A DNA stretch of 64,000 nt from the NCBI GenBank assembly GCA_022826645.1, contig JAJDUM010000075.1, positions 1 to 64,000 on the forward strand, read 5' to 3'. A model generated the notes under the pieces. The model saw only the letters and a program-made list of their open reading frames with translations, ran no database searches and had not been told where the DNA came from. The DNA is from Candidatus Poribacteria bacterium. Lineage in GTDB: Bacteria > Poribacteria > WGA-4E > PCPOR2b. Positions 25,395 through 34,480 of the stretch are shown in pieces. Position numbers and translations under genes: made by a program. Numbering within the stretch: position 1 is the stretch's first letter; every line of letters begins with the position of its first letter.

Positions 25395-26738
25395 ATGGCA
25401 CTGCAAGCGTGGATACGCATCGGTCAACCCCTTGAACCGGTGATGAACGATTATGAACGGATCTTTGATGCTTGGGAAGCGGGTGGAATCAAAGGTTTTG
25501 TTTTTGGTCGCACAGTTTTTGCGGATGCAGGGGGGCAATTTACCGTTCCTGCTTTCCCGTCCAACCCTCAAGCGTATCGCAATCGCGGGTTAGAACCAAA
25601 CCGCCGCAACACAGAAACCGATCCGGCAAAAGAGAAGCTGCTCCACGCGATGCTTGACAACGCCAAAGCGCGCGGCTGGGAGATTTTCATCTTTGCCCCC
25701 GGTAGCGGAGCAACGGGTGCGAAGCCGCTTCCACTGGAGGAGGATCCTTACGGTGCGCTCGCAATGGCAGCGGTCTGGGAGGAAACGTTTGGCAGCTTTC
25801 CGCAAGTGGATGGCGGTATCATGGATGGCTGGACCGAGTCCGCTTATGAATTGATATGGCATCACGGAAACGCTGTGTTTGCGGATATACCTGAATCGAC
25901 CAAAGCCCAAGCCGTCGCTAGAGGATACGATCCAGAAAGACTTGAACGCGGCAGATCGCATCTCCATGAGCGTTTTCGCAGTCTGACCTCCGCTGAAGTA
26001 CGCTACTACGGTCCCTACGGCGTGCTGTCGGAGATGAACCTTTTTGATATCAATGAGGATGCTATTTACTGGCTGCGTTGGCGACGGGAAGATGGAATTA
26101 AAACGGGAGAAGCATTTCGGCGTGAACTGGACAAATTCCCACGCAAGTTGTTATTGGGGAATGGTCCCCGTTCGGCTGTATTCTCCGGTATGACTGCACT
26201 CGATTTCCATGCTTGGGATCAGATAGTGGATATTCTGTTGGTCAAGCACTACTTCTGGCATCGTGGCTTCGACGGTATGTATGGCACTGTTGCCCGTTGG
26301 GTGGGACAGATTCAGGAATGGAACCCTCGTCTGACCGAACAGGATTGCTTTGCGGTGGCGAAGGCGTGGTTAGGCATCGATTTACCGGAGGTCAACTCTC
26401 TGTCGGACATGGATTTAGGGTTCCCTCAAGCCTTCTTCGACCAAGTTGTGACGACCGAAACCGAGCGAGCGCTTGCAGCGGTCAGTCAGCCGGAGAAGAT
26501 TGTTCCTTGGGTGGATACGGGACGGATGCCGCACGGTGGAGATCCGATGACCGCCGGGGATCTGCATCGCATCCTCACAACCTCGGAGGAGGCGGGGCTG
26601 AAGCGTTTCCTTTTTCATAATCACGCACATCTTACGTCAGCGGAGTGGTGCGTAATCTCTCGGCTATGCGGACACGCTTGGGACGAAGATCCCAACGGGT
26701 ATTGGCCCCCCGCAACACCGAAACCATCGACTTACTGA
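25395..26738 (+). CDS. Uncharacterised TIM-barrel-like protein
   Basis: A 447-residue cytosolic protein without signal peptide. I do not recognise the family with certainty. The alternation of WEIFIFAPGSGATG, VDGGIMDGWTESAYEL, DILLVKHYFWHRGFDGMYG and RFLFHNHAHLTSAEW suggests a (beta/alpha)8 hydrolase-like barrel, with conserved Asp, Trp and His that could form a sugar-binding pocket. It is followed 22 bp later by an isochorismatase-family gene, and the two are probably an operon. The ATG has AAGGAG upstream. Confidence 0.7.
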   Translation: MALQAWIRIGQPLEPVMNDYERIFDAWEAGGIKGFVFGRTVFADAGGQFTVPAFPSNPQAYRNRGLEPNRRNTETDPAKEKLLHAMLDNAKARGWEIFIFAPGSGATGAKPLPLEEDPYGALAMAAVWEETFGSFPQVDGGIMDGWTESAYELIWHHGNAVFADIPESTKAQAVARGYDPERLERGRSHLHERFRSLTSAEVRYYGPYGVLSEMNLFDINEDAIYWLRWRREDGIKTGEAFRRELDKFPRKLLLGNGPRSAVFSGMTALDFHAWDQIVDILLVKHYFWHRGFDGMYGTVARWVGQIQEWNPRLTEQDCFAVAKAWLGIDLPEVNSLSDMDLGFPQAFFDQVVTTETERALAAVSQPEKIVPWVDTGRMPHGGDPMTAGDLHRILTTSEEAGLKRFLFHNHAHLTSAEWCVISRLCGHAWDEDPNGYWPPATPKPSTY

Positions 26739-26760
26739 TTGATTGGAACGGAGGTCTACT

Positions 26761-27435
26761 ATGGCTAATTTAACGCTTCCTGTGCGTTGGTACAGCAGTG
26801 GAACGCAGCACGGTGAGTTGGAACTTGAGCTGGAGCGAACCGCTTTCATGATTGTGGATAGCGACTGTAGCACCGGGAATCGGTATGTGGAAGATGGGAT
26901 TGTTCCGGCATTGGCTGCAGCACGCACCTCCGGCATGAGGGTGGTTTTTATTCATAACGATTTTTCCCTCGTTGATGAGCCGGGCAGTATCAAGCGAGAG
27001 ATTCACGGAGCACGCTGGGGTGACGTGCTTGCCGAAACGAGACCGTCACCTGCATCAAGAACGCCCTATAAACCGAATTACTCCCCGTCAATTCAGCCGT
27101 TACCGCATGAACCAGACTTTCCCAAGCGGGAGTGGTCGGCGTTTCATGAGACGCATGTCGATTACCATTTACGGTGTTACGACATTAAGAATCTGGTCGC
27201 AGTTGGATTCAGCCAGCGTGCGTGTCTATACCAAACCCTTGCCGGTGCAGTCGAGCACAATTATCGAGTCATTATGCTGCGGGATTGTACGCATTCCGCC
27301 GAGTATCCGGATACGGTCGATCCGAGTTTGCCAGAGGGAGGATGGCTGCGGAAGGTGATGATACGCAACTTTGAACATATCATCGGGTACACCTCGACCT
27401 CATCGGATTTTGTTGCAGCGTGCGAATCGCTTTGA
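26761..27435 (+). CDS. Isochorismatase-family cysteine hydrolase
   Basis: A 224-residue hydrolase of the isochorismatase/nicotinamidase fold. The catalytic triad can be placed: Asp in AFMIVDSDC (about 33), Lys in PKREWSAFHE (about 123), and Cys in GFSQRACLYQTL (about 153), where the usual GxxTNxCV is replaced. Such enzymes hydrolyse amides or ethers; the changed loop argues against a standard nicotinamidase. The start is at ATG 26761 with GGAGG upstream. Confidence 0.85.
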   Translation: MANLTLPVRWYSSGTQHGELELELERTAFMIVDSDCSTGNRYVEDGIVPALAAARTSGMRVVFIHNDFSLVDEPGSIKREIHGARWGDVLAETRPSPASRTPYKPNYSPSIQPLPHEPDFPKREWSAFHETHVDYHLRCYDIKNLVAVGFSQRACLYQTLAGAVEHNYRVIMLRDCTHSAEYPDTVDPSLPEGGWLRKVMIRNFEHIIGYTSTSSDFVAACESL

Positions 27436-27468
27436 AGTTCGGTGAGATCAGGATGTCGCAAATCTGAC

Positions 27469-28419
27469 TCACGCGTGTGTCATCAATCGCTCAACATGAG
27501 AGACGACCGATTCGGACAACCCTTTAAGGTCATATCCGCCCTCCAATGCTGAGATCAACCGTCCGCCACAAGTGTCCGCAGCAATTTCGCAAAGGATGTC
27601 AGTCAAACTGGCAAAACCGTCTGCGGTCATATTGATCGCAGATAGAGGGTCTAAACGGTGTGCGTCAAATCCAGCCGAGATTATCAGGAAATCGGGAGAG
27701 AAATCAAGTAGTGCTGGCTTGAGAATTTTTTGAAAGGTCTCGACATAGTTGCTGGGTTCGCTACCCGGAGGCATAGGTATGTTCAGCGTTGTGCCAACAG
27801 CATCACCTATGCCGGTCTCGTCTGCCATGCCGGTGCCGGGGTAGAGAGGCACCTGATGCGCCGAGAAAAAGAAGACAGAGGCATCATCATAAAAGATATC
27901 CTGTGTCCCGTTGCCGTGATGGACGTCCCAATCGACAATTGCCACCCGGCCCACCCCATGTTCACGCTGAAGGTATCGTGCAGCTATCGCGACGCTATTG
28001 AATAGACAAAATCCCATAGCACGGATCGGGGTTGCGTGATGACCAGGCGGACGAACCAGCGCGAAGGCATTGCTCACAGTCTCTGCCATGACCGCATCTG
28101 CTGCCCTCAACACGCCTCCAGTCGAAAGACGCGCAACGTCATAGGATGCAGGTGAGGTTGGTGTGTCGTAATCGAGGGGGAGACCGTTTTCACAATACTG
28201 CTTGATCCGATCGATATGATCTTGAGTATGCGCATAACACATCTGCTCAAGTGTTACAGGGGTGGCTTTGATCTGGTGCAAGTCGTCCCAAAAGTCAGAA
28301 ACCTGTAGTGCTTGGATACTCGCTTGTAGACGCTCCGGACGCTCAGGATTCTGTACGCCTGTATCATGCTTGAGATAATCGGTGTGGTAGACAAAACCTG
28401 TCTTTTTCTGAGAAGTCAT
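27469..28419 (-). CDS. Histone deacetylase family protein (acetylpolyamine or AcuC-like deacetylase)
   Basis: A 316-residue zinc amidohydrolase. Visible family motifs are NPERPERLQA near the N-terminus, the tandem His of PPGHHATP (about 140), the metal-binding VDWDVHHGNGTQDIF (about 175) and SAGFDAHRLDPL (about 258). It resembles class II HDACs. Bacterial members deacetylate polyamines or proteins such as acetyl-CoA synthetase. It is convergent with the isochorismatase gene and appears monocistronic. Confidence 0.92.
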   Translation of the reverse strand: MTSQKKTGFVYHTDYLKHDTGVQNPERPERLQASIQALQVSDFWDDLHQIKATPVTLEQMCYAHTQDHIDRIKQYCENGLPLDYDTPTSPASYDVARLSTGGVLRAADAVMAETVSNAFALVRPPGHHATPIRAMGFCLFNSVAIAARYLQREHGVGRVAIVDWDVHHGNGTQDIFYDDASVFFFSAHQVPLYPGTGMADETGIGDAVGTTLNIPMPPGSEPSNYVETFQKILKPALLDFSPDFLIISAGFDAHRLDPLSAINMTADGFASLTDILCEIAADTCGGRLISALEGGYDLKGLSESVVSHVERLMTHA

Positions 28420-28505
28420 AAGTTGGTTCCAAATTGAACGTAAGTATTTACCTCATATTATAGATTGTATTCTTTTTCAAAGCATACCGCAAGTGAATTC
28501 TCTGG

Positions 28506-28534
28506 TCTTGACACCCCCTGTCACTTCTGCTATG
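28506..28534 (+). promoter_or_regulatory. Consensus sigma-70 promoter
   Basis: TTGACA (28506-28511), 17-bp spacer, TATGAT (28529-28534), 56 bp before the ATG at 28590. Confidence 0.85.
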
Positions 28535-28589
28535 ATACCTCAATTGCCTTCAAAAAATCGTATGTACATACCGTCAAAATAGGGTAGAG

Positions 28590-30437
28590 ATGAAAATTCA
28601 GAAAATCTTTCTTGGCGCAGTTTGGTTTTTCATCAGTTTAATTAATCCAGTTATCGGTTCTGCTCAAGTACACACATCGGGTAATGTCGAAGTCCATATA
28701 GTCGGTGAAGGTTCACTTGGCGCAGTCCGGGACGATGAACTCGCTTACAACTTTAGGTTTCCTAAATCTGGAGGGAATTACTATCTGCACGAATTGTCGG
28801 AGATTTGGGTCGGTGATGCAAATGGAAATGTAGCCAGTGCGTGGGATTTAGATCCTGCTCAACCCGGTCCTCTCACAATTGGAGAGTGGGAAACTACATC
28901 AGCGAATGTAGAAAAAATAGGTGCCGCCGAACGACATACGATTGTCGCACGGTACGGTTCATCTGGAGTCGTCAATTTTCCACTCAATCTTTCGGTTGAC
29001 CAACAGAGTTTTTCTTGGAGTACCAACAATCATCCCGATGCAGATGATTTCGTTGTAATAAGATTAGTTGTGACAAACAACGGCAATACTGGGCTTGAGG
29101 GGATCTACGTTGCAACGATGGCGAATTGGGATGTTGATGGGACAGATTTAGAGGCTGGAGAGTTAAGCCGGGATTGGGTGGATTGGGATGAAACATATCA
29201 AACGTTGTTTACCTACGATGGGGATGACACTGACGGAATCAATGAGGTTCACACTGGCCTCACCCTGCTGGACGGAAAGTTAAGCACCCATCAGATCTTT
29301 CTGTTTTACGGTCCCGAAGGACAACCAACCGCCAACCTTTTTTTAGATGAAAGCCGATCCGGGTTCATGGCCGATCCGACCGCTTTTGCTACCAATAAGA
29401 GGGATATCGAGGCGCTTGGATTTCCGGCGTGGGATTATGTATCCATTATCTCAGCGGGACCCTATGACATACCGGCTAAACAGTTTATCGCTGTTACTTT
29501 TGCCCTTGTTGCTGGTGAGAACTTAGTAGATCTACAAAAAAATATCGGTGCCGCGAGAACCCTTACCTTTACGCCACAACGATTGGTGGCTGAGGTGATA
29601 AGAGGGAACGTCCAGTTGCAATGGGAACCTGCAATCAATTTAGGTCTGGCTGGCTATGCCGTCCTGAGGCGGGCGAAGAGTGAGAATGAATTCCAGCAGG
29701 TTGGCAGGGTTACCCAAGCGACTACCTTTGACGACACAGGGGTTCAAGGAGGCGTAGAATACACCTACAAGATCCGTCCTGTCCATGCCAGTGGACAGCT
29801 GCTTGAATTTGATTCTTCGGAGGTCAGTATCATCCCAGGCGATGTTCCGGACGCGCCTGTAGGATTAACGGCGGCGCTCAACGAAGACCAGATTATTCTT
29901 AATTGGACAACATCTGCGCGTCAGATCAGCAAATATCTTATCTATCGCAACCGCACGGGCAGACCGCCATGGACGCAGATTGCATCGGTCCCACCGGGAG
30001 TTTCCACTTTTGTTGATCGGGATGTTTATCCGGGATCAAAGTATTTCTATGCAGTCGCGGCGACAAATCCAGCCGGTGGAGAAGGTAAACTTTCCCAAAT
30101 TGTTGATGTTACCCTCCCTGAGGAAGCCATCATACCCCCCGAAGCAAATTTGGATAAAGTGATCTTTGTCCCGAATCCATACCGTCTGAACGGGAATGCG
30201 AATGGGATGGAGTTCCGCAATCTGCCCGACCGCGCGACAATCCGAATCTACAACAGTACCGGCGATCTCATTAGACAGATTGATCATCGCAACAACACCT
30301 CCATTCAACGTTGGGATGGGCGGACGGAGGCAGGTGAACAGATTTCTGCCGGCATCTACGTCTATCACATTGAGTCCATGAGGGAAGGGCAAAGGGGAAG
30401 GAATTCGGTAAGTGGGAAGTTTGCAGTGATTCGTTGA
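28590..30437 (+). CDS. Large secreted protein with Fn3 domains and FlgD-like C-terminal Ig domain
   Basis: A 615-residue exported protein. The signal peptide spans about residues 1-25 (ends GSAQV). Residues 30-325 are an uncharacterised beta-rich domain. Two fibronectin type III domains follow (about 330-415 with GYAVLRRAK..., and 420-510 with KYLIYRNR...TFVDRDVYPG). The C-terminus (about 520-615) is a FlgD-type Ig module: VIFVPNPYRLNG, RIYNSTGDLIRQID, RWDGRTEAGEQISAGIYVYHI. In other phyla this module is a sorting or anchoring domain of secreted proteins. Unlike the other exported proteins nearby it does not carry the WxxIK tail. Confidence 0.85.
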   Translation: MKIQKIFLGAVWFFISLINPVIGSAQVHTSGNVEVHIVGEGSLGAVRDDELAYNFRFPKSGGNYYLHELSEIWVGDANGNVASAWDLDPAQPGPLTIGEWETTSANVEKIGAAERHTIVARYGSSGVVNFPLNLSVDQQSFSWSTNNHPDADDFVVIRLVVTNNGNTGLEGIYVATMANWDVDGTDLEAGELSRDWVDWDETYQTLFTYDGDDTDGINEVHTGLTLLDGKLSTHQIFLFYGPEGQPTANLFLDESRSGFMADPTAFATNKRDIEALGFPAWDYVSIISAGPYDIPAKQFIAVTFALVAGENLVDLQKNIGAARTLTFTPQRLVAEVIRGNVQLQWEPAINLGLAGYAVLRRAKSENEFQQVGRVTQATTFDDTGVQGGVEYTYKIRPVHASGQLLEFDSSEVSIIPGDVPDAPVGLTAALNEDQIILNWTTSARQISKYLIYRNRTGRPPWTQIASVPPGVSTFVDRDVYPGSKYFYAVAATNPAGGEGKLSQIVDVTLPEEAIIPPEANLDKVIFVPNPYRLNGNANGMEFRNLPDRATIRIYNSTGDLIRQIDHRNNTSIQRWDGRTEAGEQISAGIYVYHIESMREGQRGRNSVSGKFAVIR

Positions 30438-30452
30438 AAGAGAAAGCGTAAA

Positions 30453-30490
30453 ATAAAAAAAAGCGACGCCACATGATATGTGCGTCGCTT
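30453..30490 (-). terminator. Intrinsic terminator of tRNA-Leu
   Basis: On the minus strand AAGCGACGCACAT pairs with ATGTGGCGTCGCTT and is followed by eight T. It begins 12 bp past the tRNA 3' end. It may also end the upstream plus-strand gene. Confidence 0.88.
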
Positions 30491-30501
30491 CTGCTAATAG
30501 A

Positions 30502-30587
30502 TGCCGGGAAGGGGATTTGAACCCCTACGGGCGAAAGAGCCCACTAGATCCTGAATCTAGCTTGTCTACCAATTCCAACATCCCGGC
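30502..30587 (-). tRNA. tRNA-Leu (anticodon CAG)
   Basis: An 86-nt class II tRNA. The acceptor stem GCCGGGA/TCCCGGC with discriminator A, D-loop TTGGTAGAC, anticodon stem CTAGA/TCTAG with loop TTCAGGA (anticodon CAG), a long variable arm (GGGCTCTTTCGCCC) and T-arm AGGGGTTCAAATCCCCT are all present. CCA is not encoded. It has its own promoter and terminator. Confidence 0.97.
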
Positions 30588-30621
30588 GTGATCGCATTAG
30601 CGCCGGTTTGACAGCCGATAC

Positions 30622-30651
30622 AGTCTACATCAAAGGTGGTTGGCTTGTCAA
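30622..30651 (-). promoter_or_regulatory. Promoter of tRNA-Leu
   Basis: Minus strand TTGACA (30646-30651), 18-bp spacer, TAGACT (30622-30627), about 35 bp upstream of the mature tRNA 5' end. Confidence 0.75.
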
Positions 30652-30740
30652 GGAATTTCTATTTCCGAACAACCTAGACTGAATCTCACTCGCGCATTTT
30701 CCGGCGGGTATCAAGTGGAAAAACCGGTAGCAGCTAACGT

Positions 30741-31595
30741 TCATCTGCGCGCCTTAATCTCACCCCATTTTACGGCTATTTTGCCGGTAGGTTCGACGGC
30801 AGCGACTGGCGCATACTTGTCGAGCGACTTGCCCCGCTCACCTAACTCCTTGGCTTCTTTAACTTGAGCGGCGGTCAGTGCGTGGCTGAGGACCACCACT
30901 TCATCCATGACGCCTTGGACATATCCCAACTGATCTCTGCGCACTTTGCCCGCGTCCGGGTCGCGCAAATCGTGGCCAATGGTCAACGGGAAGTCAGTTG
31001 GTCGAAACGCGCCCCTCTGTTCCTTAACGATTTTTTCCTTTCCGTTGGTATAAACTCTGACCTCCTTGCCATCCGCAACCCCGGCAACGTGATACCAATC
31101 GTTTGCTAAAAGAAAATCTGGATCCACCGCAGCCGTTCGTCCACCTTCCGTATTGGCATCAAATGCGAACCCGCCTAGTTTAAACCCTTCACGAAACGTT
31201 CGCAGTGCATAAGAAGCCCAAAATCGCTTGTTTGAGTCCTTGAAAGGTGCGTTTTTCCAAACCAAGGACTGATCTCTTCCGAAATCGGGTCGCGTAAATT
31301 TAACCCAGCACATCAGCGTGACCTGATCCGTTGCATTCAGACTGTTGTCATGGGGAACCTCAAAGTAGGAGTCCGCCCCTTCCTCCAGTATAACACCGCC
31401 AGCAACTTTTCCCTTTGGCGTCCAACCGGCGCCCCCTTTGAAGTCGCCGTGGTTGCTGTTTGGAGAAGAATCTCTATGTGCATTTGCTTTGACATCAAAC
31501 GTCCAATAACCGAGGAGTTTGGCATCAACATCTATCAGAAAAGAACCGAGAAGGAAGATGAGCACTCCCCCAAAAATGATAAATCGTCGAGACAT
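30741..31595 (-). CDS. Secreted LamG (concanavalin-like) protein with WxxIK tail, paralogue 8 of 8
   Basis: A 284-residue protein. The signal peptide (about 1-25, ends VDAK) is followed immediately by the domain start LLGYWTFD, and a LamG/concanavalin A-like jelly roll fills about 26-245. Visible core strands are VTLMCWVKFTRP, WYHVAGVADGKEVRVYTNG and LGYVQGVMDEVVVLSHALT, the last being the MDEV motif of LamG folds. The end is VEPTGKIAVKWGEIKARR. LamG domains bind carbohydrates or proteins. AGGAGG lies before the ATG at 31595. It is the last gene of the array in transcription order. Confidence 0.9.
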   Translation of the reverse strand: MSRRFIIFGGVLIFLLGSFLIDVDAKLLGYWTFDVKANAHRDSSPNSNHGDFKGGAGWTPKGKVAGGVILEEGADSYFEVPHDNSLNATDQVTLMCWVKFTRPDFGRDQSLVWKNAPFKDSNKRFWASYALRTFREGFKLGGFAFDANTEGGRTAAVDPDFLLANDWYHVAGVADGKEVRVYTNGKEKIVKEQRGAFRPTDFPLTIGHDLRDPDAGKVRRDQLGYVQGVMDEVVVLSHALTAAQVKEAKELGERGKSLDKYAPVAAVEPTGKIAVKWGEIKARR

Positions 31596-31660
31596 TGGTC
31601 ATACCTCCTGTTAGTCGAATTAACTCCCGCTAAGGTGCTGCAAGCCTAACAAAGATTAAA

Positions 31661-32536
31661 CTACTTTGCCGTTTTAATCTCGCCCCATTTAATCGCTAAT
31701 TTGTCTTGAGGTTCCACTCCGAAGACAGGCTGGAAACTCTCAAGTGACTTCCCTCTTTCGCCCAGTTCCATTGCTTCTTGAATTTGACCCGCGGTCAGTG
31801 CATGGTCTAAAATCACCACTTCATCCATGATGCCCCGAACGAATCCCAGAAAGTGTCGCGCAACGGGTTCATCCGGATCGCGCAGATCAAACCCGATTGT
31901 CAACGGGTCATCAGAAGGTTGGAATACGCCCCGCTGCTTGCCAACTGCTTTCTCTTTTCCGTTAGTATAGACTCTAACGTTTGTACCATCAGCAGTTCCT
32001 GCAACGTGATACCATTCATCCACGACGAGCGGAAAATCTGGATCAATTGCAGCTGTTCGTGCTTCCGTCATATTTGCGTCAAACGAAAAGGAACCTCGAT
32101 TAATCCCGGGGCGATAGAGTCGCAAGGCGTACGAAGTCCAGAATCGCTTGTTTTCCGCAAAAGGAGCATTTTTCCAAATCAAGGAACCATCCTCGCCAAA
32201 ACCTTCAAAAGCGCCGGGATCCGTAAATTTGATCCAGCACATCATGGTGATTTGCCCTGTCTTCACGTTCAGACTTTCATGATGAGGGACTTCGAGCCAA
32301 GCTTCTTGCGCGTTCTCCAGTTGTAGTCCTCCACGGACTTTGCCCTTGTCCGTCCATTGTGCTTCACCGATGAACGCCTTGGTTTCCCCATCGTTGCGGT
32401 TTGGGGAGAGATCCTTTCCCAGATTATTTTTATCCTCGAAAGCCCAATAACCGAGGAGTTTGGCATCGGTGGTAGTTAAGGGACAATAGAAAAGATAGAT
32501 TAGCAGAGCGGCGAAAACGAGCACAATACGCAACAT
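31661..32536 (-). CDS. Secreted LamG protein with WxxIK tail, paralogue 7 of 8
   Basis: A 291-residue protein with signal peptide (about 1-26) and LamG fold. It differs from its neighbours by an acidic insertion in the first core strand pair (PGAFEGFGEDGSLIWKNAPF) and by MTEARTAAIDPDFPL before the WYHVAG strand. The tail is VEPQDKLAIKWGEIKTAK. ATG 32536 is preferred over the adjacent TTG because AGGAGG sits 9 bases upstream. Translation is independent of neighbours (65-bp gap downstream). Confidence 0.9.
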   Translation of the reverse strand: MLRIVLVFAALLIYLFYCPLTTTDAKLLGYWAFEDKNNLGKDLSPNRNDGETKAFIGEAQWTDKGKVRGGLQLENAQEAWLEVPHHESLNVKTGQITMMCWIKFTDPGAFEGFGEDGSLIWKNAPFAENKRFWTSYALRLYRPGINRGSFSFDANMTEARTAAIDPDFPLVVDEWYHVAGTADGTNVRVYTNGKEKAVGKQRGVFQPSDDPLTIGFDLRDPDEPVARHFLGFVRGIMDEVVILDHALTAGQIQEAMELGERGKSLESFQPVFGVEPQDKLAIKWGEIKTAK

Positions 32537-32632
32537 CAATTGTCCTCCTGTCTATAGCTGTAGCAGAATTCGTGAGAATACGGGGAGTTTAGCAACCTCG
32601 GTGGTGAATCAGGGAACCGCTAACCCGAACCC

Positions 32633-33490
32633 CTACCTCCTTGCTTTAATCGCGCCCCATAGGGTGGCTAACTTGCTCTCGGGCTCAACGGCGAAGATGG
32701 GATTGTACCCCTCAAGCGGCTTCCCTTTCTCGCCCAACTCCATTGCATCTTTGATTTCGGCACCGGTCAATGCTTTGTCGGCGACTATAACTTCGTCCAT
32801 GACACCGTTCATAAAAGCAAAATGTATCAATATGGGACGTAAATCATGACCAATTGTTAAAGGCAGGTCGGAAGGTTGGAACTCGCCCCTTTGGGGTCCC
32901 TTCCCCGTCTCTTTTCCGTTGGTATAGACTCGGATTTCGGTTCCATCGGCGGTCGCTGCAATGTGAAACCATTCCTTCTCCAGTTGATCCACTTCAGGAA
33001 ATTTTTTATCAACGACTGCGCTACGACCCTCCGTCATATTGGCATCAAATCCGAAACTACCGAATTGCGATTTGGGACGCCATATACGCAAGGCGTAAGA
33101 CGCCCAAAAGCGTTTGTTTGTTTCAAATGGTCCATACTTCCAGATTAAAGATTGTTCCCGACCATCACCTGTAAAATCGCCGGGATTACCAAATTTAGCC
33201 CAACACATCAAGGTAATCTGATCCTTTACGTTAAGGCTATTATCGTGCGGGACTTCAAGCCAAGACTTACCATCAAATTTGATCCCACCTCCGACTTTGC
33301 CCTTCGCAGTCCATTCCGCTGAACCTTCGCCTTTTAGTTCCCCATGATTGCGGTTTGGAGACGAATCCTTGCCAATCTCGTTTTTGCTCTGGAAAGCCCA
33401 ATAACCGAGGACTTTCGCATCAGCATGCATCGTCGAACAATATAAAAGGCAGATTAACAAAACCCAAGTACCTAAAACGGCACGCAACAT
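32633..33490 (-). CDS. Secreted LamG protein with WxxIK tail, paralogue 6 of 8
   Basis: A 285-residue protein with signal peptide (about 1-24, ends MHADAK) and LamG fold. It is very close along its whole length to the 33563-34420 copy (shared KDSSPNRNHGELKGEGSAEW, REQSLIWKYGPFETNKRFW), so the two are a recent tandem duplication. Tail VEPESKLATLWGAIKARR. The ATG at 33490 follows AAAGGAGAA. Confidence 0.9.
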   Translation of the reverse strand: MLRAVLGTWVLLICLLYCSTMHADAKVLGYWAFQSKNEIGKDSSPNRNHGELKGEGSAEWTAKGKVGGGIKFDGKSWLEVPHDNSLNVKDQITLMCWAKFGNPGDFTGDGREQSLIWKYGPFETNKRFWASYALRIWRPKSQFGSFGFDANMTEGRSAVVDKKFPEVDQLEKEWFHIAATADGTEIRVYTNGKETGKGPQRGEFQPSDLPLTIGHDLRPILIHFAFMNGVMDEVIVADKALTGAEIKDAMELGEKGKPLEGYNPIFAVEPESKLATLWGAIKARR

Positions 33491-33562
33491 TAAAAATTCT
33501 CCTTTTATCTTAGAGCCAGATTAGGCAGCGGGTACATGTCTGATTTTAGACACGAACAACCC

Positions 33563-34420
33563 CTACTGTCTCGCTTTAATCGCGCCCCATTGGGTGGTCA
33601 ATTTGTCCTCGGGTTCAACGGCGAAGATCGGATTGTACCCTTCAATTGGCTTCCCTCTGTCGCCCAAATCCATCGCCGTTTTAATTTCAGCAGCAGTCAG
33701 TGCCTTGTCGGCGACCACAACCTCATCCATGATACCGTTGACAAACGCATGATGACGTAATATGGGACGCAAGTCATGACCAATTGTTAGCGGGAGATCC
33801 GAAGCCTGAAACTCGCCTCTTTGGGGACCTTTTCCCGTCTCTTTCCCATTGGTATAAACTCGGACTTCAGTACCATCGGCGGTCGCTGCAATGTGAAACC
33901 ATTTTTTCTCTACGTCATCCACTTCAGGAAATTTCTTATCAACAGCTGCACTGCGTCCCTTTGTCATGTTGGCATCGAATCCGAAGCTACCGAATTGCGA
34001 CTTAGGACGCCACACGCGCAAGGCGTAAGAGGTCCAAAAGCGTTTGTTTGTTTCAAAGGGGCCATACTTCCAGATTAAGGATTGTTCCCGCCCATCACCT
34101 GTAAAATCGCCAGCGTTCGCGAATTTAACCCAACACATGAGGGTAATCTGATCCTTTGCATTGAGGCTATTGTCGTGAGGTACTTCAAGCCAAGAGTTAC
34201 CGTCAAATTTTATGCCGCCCCCGACTTTGCCCTTTGCAGTCCATTCCGCTGAGCCTTCTCCCTTTAGCTCTCCATGATTGCGGTTTGGAGACGAATCCTT
34301 GCCAATATCATTTTTGTTCTTGAAAGCCCAGTAGCCGAGGACTTTCGCGTCAGCATTCATTGTCAAACAAAATAGGAGGTAAGTTAACGAAACCGAAGTA
34401 CCCAAAACAATACGAAACAT
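33563..34420 (-). CDS. Secreted LamG protein with WxxIK tail, paralogue 5 of 8
   Basis: A 285-residue protein, near-duplicate of the previous copy; both the DNA and protein are highly similar. Signal peptide about 1-24, ending MNADAK. MDEVVVADKALTAAEIKTAMDLG closes the LamG domain, then VEPEDKLTTQWGAIKARQ. The start is placed at 34420 with AAAGGAAAA upstream, matching the N-terminus of its paralogues; an in-frame ATG at 34480 would add 20 residues without a ribosome site. Confidence 0.88.
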   Translation of the reverse strand: MFRIVLGTSVSLTYLLFCLTMNADAKVLGYWAFKNKNDIGKDSSPNRNHGELKGEGSAEWTAKGKVGGGIKFDGNSWLEVPHDNSLNAKDQITLMCWVKFANAGDFTGDGREQSLIWKYGPFETNKRFWTSYALRVWRPKSQFGSFGFDANMTKGRSAAVDKKFPEVDDVEKKWFHIAATADGTEVRVYTNGKETGKGPQRGEFQASDLPLTIGHDLRPILRHHAFVNGIMDEVVVADKALTAAEIKTAMDLGDRGKPIEGYNPIFAVEPEDKLTTQWGAIKARQ

Positions 34421-34480
34421 TAAAAATTTTCCTTTCATCTTAAAGCCAAATTGTGTATTGGCTTCAGGTACAGCGAACAT

